This document shows positions 60,672 through 64,000 of a DNA stretch of 64,000 bases, one piece after another. The notes beneath the pieces were generated by a model that did not search any database, was not told the origin of the DNA, and saw only the letters and a program-made list of their open reading frames with translations. Source of the DNA: Arcobacter vandammei (GTDB lineage Bacteria; Campylobacterota; Campylobacteria; Campylobacterales; Arcobacteraceae); contig NZ_JADKPZ010000012.1 in NCBI RefSeq assembly GCF_016106035.1, positions 25,154 through 89,153 on the forward strand, read 5' to 3'. How positions within the stretch are numbered: position 1 is the stretch's first letter; every line of letters begins with the position of its first letter. The translations under genes and the position numbers were made by a program.

Positions 60672-61413
60672 TGAAGAAAAAAAAGAACAACTAACTCTTT
60701 GGCAAATAATAAAAGAGGATTTTTCTGTTCCAAAACTAAATGACCCTGTTCTTGATTCAAATTTTGAACTATTTTTTAATTATCCTGGAGTTTGGGCAAT
60801 AATAAATCATAGAGTTGCAAACAAGCTTTATTATAAAGGATTTAAAAAACTATCTCGTGCAATTGCTGGAATATCATCTTTTTTTACAAAAACAGATATT
60901 CATCCAGCTGCCTCTATTGGAAGAAGAGTTTTTATAGATCATGCTATTGGAGTGGTTATTGGTGCAACTGCTATTGTAGAAGATGATGTTTTAATATATC
61001 AAGGTGTTACTTTAGGAGGAGTTAGTCTTAATAAAGGAAAAAGACACCCTACAATAAAATCAAATGTAGTAATAGGAAGCGGCGCAAAGATTTTAGGAAA
61101 TATAACTGTTGGAAGCAACTCAAAAATAGGTGCAAACTCTGTTGTAGTTGTAGATGTTCCAGATAATTCAACTGCTGTTGGAGTACCTGCAAGAATTATC
61201 AAAAAAGATGCAAAAAAAGATAAAATGGCTCACAATGAGCTACCAGATATTAATAAAGAGATGTTTAAATACTTAATAGAGCGAATTACAATTTTAGAAA
61301 ACAATGTAAAAAAAGAGAATGAATGCGACTGTGATATAAATGAAAAAAATGAAGTTTTAGAAAAAGAGTACAATGACTTTTTAGAAGTTTTTAAATCAAA
61401 TAAAAAAGGTTAA
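60658..61413 (+). CDS. cysE: Serine O-acetyltransferase
   Basis: Acetylates serine for cysteine synthesis. The N-terminal helical part ends near residue 75. The left-handed beta helix has TDIHPAASIGRRVFIDHAIG, VVIGATAIVEDDVLIYQGVT and LGG, with the two catalytic His/Asp segments, ending GVPARIIKK. A coiled, acidic C-terminal extension (about 195-251) includes a CDC motif and is longer than in short CysE forms. The start at 60658 has GGAG 5 nt upstream. Confidence 0.94.
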   Translation: MTMNDEEKKEQLTLWQIIKEDFSVPKLNDPVLDSNFELFFNYPGVWAIINHRVANKLYYKGFKKLSRAIAGISSFFTKTDIHPAASIGRRVFIDHAIGVVIGATAIVEDDVLIYQGVTLGGVSLNKGKRHPTIKSNVVIGSGAKILGNITVGSNSKIGANSVVVVDVPDNSTAVGVPARIIKKDAKKDKMAHNELPDINKEMFKYLIERITILENNVKKENECDCDINEKNEVLEKEYNDFLEVFKSNKKG

Positions 61414-61415
61414 TT

Positions 61416-62150
61416 TTGGAATTTGAACTTTTAGCCTTTGGCTTAATCACAGGTTTTACATCTGGTTTTTTTGGAATTGGTGGTGGAAGTATTTTAATTC
61501 CTATGCTTTTACTTGCAGGTTTTGTAATGAAAGAAGCTGTTGCAATATCTATTATGCAAATGGTTTTTTCATCTATTTATGGCTCTTTTTTAAACTCAAA
61601 AAAAATCAAAGGTTTAGTTCGAGATGGTATTATTTTAGGAATTGGAGCTGTTTTTGGTGGGCTTTTAAGTGGTTATTTCCTTCCAAGTATTCCAAATATA
61701 TATTTACAATATCTTTTTATAGCAACTTTAGTTTATACAATTTATACTCTATTTAAAGCCCCTGCTTCGCAAAATGTAGAACAAGATGATAAAAATCCTT
61801 TTTTATTAGCATTTATTGGCTTTTTTGTTGGTATTTTTGCTATGAGTATTGGAATTGGTGGCTCTTTAATGCTTCTTCCTATTTTAGTTGGTTTTTTAAA
61901 ATATGATTTAAAAATAGCAACTGCTTTAGGGCTATTTTTTGTAATATTCTCATCTATTGGAGGATTTATTTCAACTTCAATTTATGGAAATATGCTCTAT
62001 TATGAAGGTGCTATTATTGGAATTGGTTCAGTTATTGGAGTATATTTTGGAATAAAAATAAAAGAGAAAACAAAAGCTACATCATATAAAAAATTTGTAT
62101 TACTCTTAAATCTTTTTGTTTTAGCAATAATGATTTATAAAACTATTTAA
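61416..62150 (+). CDS. TSUP family (TauE/SafE) membrane permease
   Basis: A 244-residue inner-membrane protein with about eight helices in two inverted halves. Each half begins with the family motif: FTSGFFGIGGGSILIPMLLL and FFVGIFAMSIGIGGSLMLLP. TSUP proteins export sulfite, sulfoacetate or related organosulfur anions; placement 2 bp after cysE agrees with a role in sulfur metabolism. It starts at TTG (61416), 6 nt after AAGG. Last gene of the ubiX operon. Confidence 0.88.
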   Translation: MEFELLAFGLITGFTSGFFGIGGGSILIPMLLLAGFVMKEAVAISIMQMVFSSIYGSFLNSKKIKGLVRDGIILGIGAVFGGLLSGYFLPSIPNIYLQYLFIATLVYTIYTLFKAPASQNVEQDDKNPFLLAFIGFFVGIFAMSIGIGGSLMLLPILVGFLKYDLKIATALGLFFVIFSSIGGFISTSIYGNMLYYEGAIIGIGSVIGVYFGIKIKEKTKATSYKKFVLLLNLFVLAIMIYKTI

Positions 62151-62180
62151 AGCTTAAGAAATTTTAATCTCTTAAGCTTT
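62149..62180. terminator. Hairpin between the TSUP gene and the DUF5610-like gene
   Basis: An 11-bp stem, AAAGCTTAAGA (62149-62159) with TCTTAAGCTTT (62170-62180), lies between convergent genes. T runs are poor on both sides, so efficiency may be low. Confidence 0.55.
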
Positions 62181-62762
62181 ACCTCGTAATTCATTCATTC
62201 TTTCATCTATTAAAGCCAATGTTCTTTCTTGAGTTTTATAAGATATTTCTGGTAAATTTCCACCAAAAAGTTTGTTTGCTTCTTCAAAACCTTGAACAAT
62301 TCCATCTCTTCCTTTTTGAAGTTTTTCTAAATCATCTCCAGAAAAGCTAAAAACAAAATTTGCAACCCTATCTGAAGTTTGAGTTATTCCAAAAAATCCG
62401 TTTTCACCTACTAAATCTTTTGCTTCATCTTGAGTTAAATCTAAAATAGGTTTTCCGTTATAACCAATATTTTTTAAACTCATTCCATTTGAAGTCTCTT
62501 TTCCACCTAAGAAATCTAAAAGTTCCATATTATTAGATTTTGCTCCACCTTGTGCAAAAGCACCACCTTTTGCCATATTATGAGCATTTATTTCAAATAA
62601 AATAACTTGTGCATTCATAGATAAAGTTACTCTAGCAGCTGAATTATTTATAATCTCTTCTACAGATTCATTTTTAGAAGTTTCTTTTTGACCTTTTGCA
62701 TTTAAATCTGTATTTTGTTTGTACATATTTAGAGCTTGACTCATTTGTCCTTGTATTTGCAT
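62172..62762 (-). CDS. DUF5610-like protein of unknown function
   Basis: A 196-residue soluble protein. The C-terminal half, DLVGENGFFGITQTSDRVAN followed by FVFSFSGDD and GGNLPEISYKTQERTLALID, matches my memory of the DUF5610 pattern. Relatives in Campylobacterota are sometimes labelled hydrogenase-4 component G without evidence; no hydrogenase genes are here. The N-terminal half is Asn/Gln/Lys-rich and probably flexible, with SAARVTLSMNAQVILFEINA as a short hydrophobic patch. No signal peptide. Confidence 0.6.
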   Translation of the reverse strand: MQIQGQMSQALNMYKQNTDLNAKGQKETSKNESVEEIINNSAARVTLSMNAQVILFEINAHNMAKGGAFAQGGAKSNNMELLDFLGGKETSNGMSLKNIGYNGKPILDLTQDEAKDLVGENGFFGITQTSDRVANFVFSFSGDDLEKLQKGRDGIVQGFEEANKLFGGNLPEISYKTQERTLALIDERMNELRGKA

Positions 62763-62867
62763 CTTAACTCCTTTTATTGTTTAAGTACTTAATTATACAT
62801 TTCTTAAAATTAATTTAAACTTATTTGTTTCAAATATCTAGTTAAGATTTTTATTATTTTGTTATAT

Positions 62868-62873
62868 TATAAT
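62868..62873 (+). promoter_or_regulatory. -10 box of the FAD protein gene
   Basis: TATAAT 26 bp before the ATG of the gene at 62899, with AAGGA at good spacing from the start codon. Confidence 0.5.
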
Positions 62874-62898
62874 TTCAAAAAATTTTTAAGGAATAATT

Positions 62899-63489
62899 AT
62901 GAGTTATGATGTTTTAATAATTGGAGCTGGAGCTGCTGGATTTGGAGCTGCTTTAACACTTGCTAGTGCAAATGATAAATTTGACTGGGCAAAAGATAAA
63001 AAATATTTAATGCTTGACAATTCAAAAAGTGATTTAAATGCAGGAAGATATATAAATGTTGCAGGAATAGAAGCAATAAATGGTGTTGATTTACTAAATA
63101 ACTTAAAAAAGCAACTAAAACTATATCCTGCTTGTGAACTTAAAAATGAGAAAGTTGTAAGTATAAAAAGAGTAGAAAATGGCTTTTCTGTTATTTGTGA
63201 AAATGAAAGTTTTGAAGCAAAAACTATTATTTTAGCAACTGGAATGCATAGTTTTGATATTGATTTTTCTGAAGTTGAAGTAAAAGATAATATTTTTGCT
63301 CCAAAACCAAATAAAATTTTATTGGCAAATGAAAATAACAAAATCTCAAATGAAGTTTATGTAGCTGGTTTAGCAAGTGGAGTTCCTTCTATGTTTGCTT
63401 GTGCTAGTGGCGATGGAACAAAAGTTGCTTGTGATATTTTAAAAAGCTGGTGTGGGAAAGTTGCTATTGTTCACGATGTGAAAGCTTGA
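62899..63489 (+). CDS. Minimal FAD-dependent protein, thioredoxin-reductase-like
   Basis: A 196-residue protein with the FAD-binding Rossmann motif VLIIGAGAAGFGAALTLA at the N-terminus, an ATG motif at IILATGMHSFD, and the C-terminal flavin segment NEVYVAGLASGVPSMFACAS, ending in a helix. Compared with thioredoxin reductase (about 310 residues), the whole NADPH-binding domain and the redox-active Cys-x-x-Cys are missing. It is thus a single-domain flavoprotein; electron donor and substrate are unknown. Monocistronic with its own -10 and a strong terminator. Confidence 0.8.
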   Translation: MSYDVLIIGAGAAGFGAALTLASANDKFDWAKDKKYLMLDNSKSDLNAGRYINVAGIEAINGVDLLNNLKKQLKLYPACELKNEKVVSIKRVENGFSVICENESFEAKTIILATGMHSFDIDFSEVEVKDNIFAPKPNKILLANENNKISNEVYVAGLASGVPSMFACASGDGTKVACDILKSWCGKVAIVHDVKA

Positions 63490-63496
63490 TTTTATA

Positions 63497-63531
63497 TTTT
63501 AGGAAGGTTATAAATACCTTCTTAAAATTTT
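63497..63531 (+). terminator. Terminator of the FAD protein gene
   Basis: A 12-bp stem, TTTTAGGAAGGT (63497-63508) with ACCTTCTTAAAA (63516-63527) containing one G:T pair, loop of 7 nt, then TTTT. Confidence 0.85.
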
Positions 63532-63577
63532 GTAAACTTATTTGTCATTTTAATTCTTAATTTTCATAACTTTTAGT

Positions 63578-63919
63578 TCAGTTTAAAATATAAGATATAT
63601 TTCTTCCTGCTGTATCTTCTTTTTGCTTTATACACCCTATTTCTAAAAGTCCTGCAATATCCCTTGATGCCGTTGTTGAAGAACTAGAACTTATACTCAT
63701 ATATTTTTTCTTTGTTAAATTTCCTTTAAAATTTGAAACTCCAATATTCAAAATAAAGTTTAAGACTTTTATCTGTCTTGCATTTAGTTCAAAATCTCTA
63801 TATTTGTCCCAAAATTTTGTTTTTTCTACAATATAGCTCAATTGTTTTTGAGCATCTTCCAAAGAGTTAAATAATGTTTTAAAAAACCACTTGGATGAGT
63901 TGGTGAATATTTGAGAGTA
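63578..63919 (-). pseudogene. C-terminal fragment of a Fic-family protein
   Basis: The frame encodes SKWFFKTLFNSLEDAQKQ, then KFWDKYRDFELNARQIKVLN and a winged-helix-like end (TTASRDIAGLLEIGCIKQKE). This matches the C-terminal part of Fic/DOC adenylyltransferases as I know them. Upstream the frame is closed by a TAA at 63920-63922, before any Fic core motif (HPFxxGNGR) could appear, so the catalytic domain is absent. Either the gene is truncated or a frameshift lies here. There is no good start codon. Confidence 0.5.
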
Positions 63920-63999
63920 TTAGGATTCAAAGATTGCTCTTCTAGGAAAGATTTATACTTTATGTACCAAATATTAAGTGCCTCTTCAAAGCTTTCTTT
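63838..63999 (-). CDS. C-terminal end of an unidentified protein (truncated by window edge)
   Basis: An open frame enters from the right edge and ends at TGA (63838-63840), encoding 53 residues (KESFEEALNIWYIKYKSFLE, EQSLNPNTLKYSPTHPSGF and a short tail). The composition fits real coding sequence up to about 63890, after which it overlaps the Fic fragment in another frame. It could be the end of the gene that replaced the Fic N-terminus, or a part of it that has shifted frame. I do not recognise it. Confidence 0.3.
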   Translation of the reverse strand, partial: KESFEEALNIWYIKYKSFLEEQSLNPNTLKYSPTHPSGFLKHYLTLWKMLKNN

Positions 64000-64000
64000 T

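Overview
This window comes from a very AT-rich member of the Campylobacterota, most likely the Arcobacter/Aliarcobacter group. Reasons: histidine kinases carry the lineage's NIAHQWRQPL-type phosphorylation motif; a minimal ArgO-type acetyltransferase and a DUF5610-like protein are present; pnp, lptD, purD, rplI, hslV and hslU sit in compact same-strand blocks; and TTG or GTG starts are frequent. This placement comes from gene content only, without a database comparison.

Region 1 (about 1-14,900) is accessory or surface-related. A two-partner secretion pair (transporter 183-1838, 2092-residue adhesin-like exoprotein 1825-8103) is followed by a decayed gene among short hairpin repeats (8223-8651), a MazF/ribbon-helix-helix toxin-antitoxin pair (8668-9262), and a four-gene operon running response regulator <- histidine kinase <- YfiR-like periplasmic protein <- TonB-dependent receptor (9319-13934). 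The promoters of the exoprotein gene and of the TonB receptor gene share a 25-bp identical stretch with two AGTGTGA heptamers one helical turn apart, each 7 bp from a perfect -10 box. I infer that the response regulator activates both operons, so a receptor-coupled sensory unit would control an adhesin. An S24-type repressor with palindromic operators (14034-14775) closes the region.

Region 2 (15,000-24,000) holds pckA and a chemotaxis operon cheY-cheA-cheR-cheD-cheB. The CheA linker carries four copies of a Gly-Phe-Phe-acidic motif. Region 3 (21,900-33,000) is housekeeping: pnp, a phosphoribosyltransferase, lptD, an RDD protein, purD with a probable 6S RNA just upstream, hemD, a SulP transporter, der and hpf. 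Region 4 (33,100-43,100) has a second two-component pair with a probable leaderless transcript, a DUF475/TerC protein, brnQ, ftsK, lpxD and ilvBH. Region 5 (43,260-55,818) starts with tRNA-Leu(CAA) and nagZ, then two divergent J-domain genes, a Panacea-like gene and a thioesterase. It then holds a long reverse-strand block rplI-hslV-hslU-(small protein)-tatD-mltD-rlpA-hisB-kdsC-lptC-lptA-engB-argO. Region 6 (56,025-62,150) is a tightly overlapping forward operon ubiX-coaD-tmk-hisS-speA-cysE-TSUP. The right edge has a DUF5610-like protein, a minimal FAD protein and a broken Fic-family gene.

Points most worth a second look: the shared operator; ftsK and tatD, whose coding frames have no ATG, GTG or TTG where the protein must start but have a good Shine-Dalgarno sequence in front of ATC and ATA respectively; a serine-recombinase homologue without its catalytic serine; hairpin repeats with a compensatory stem change; and the repeated CheA linker motif.
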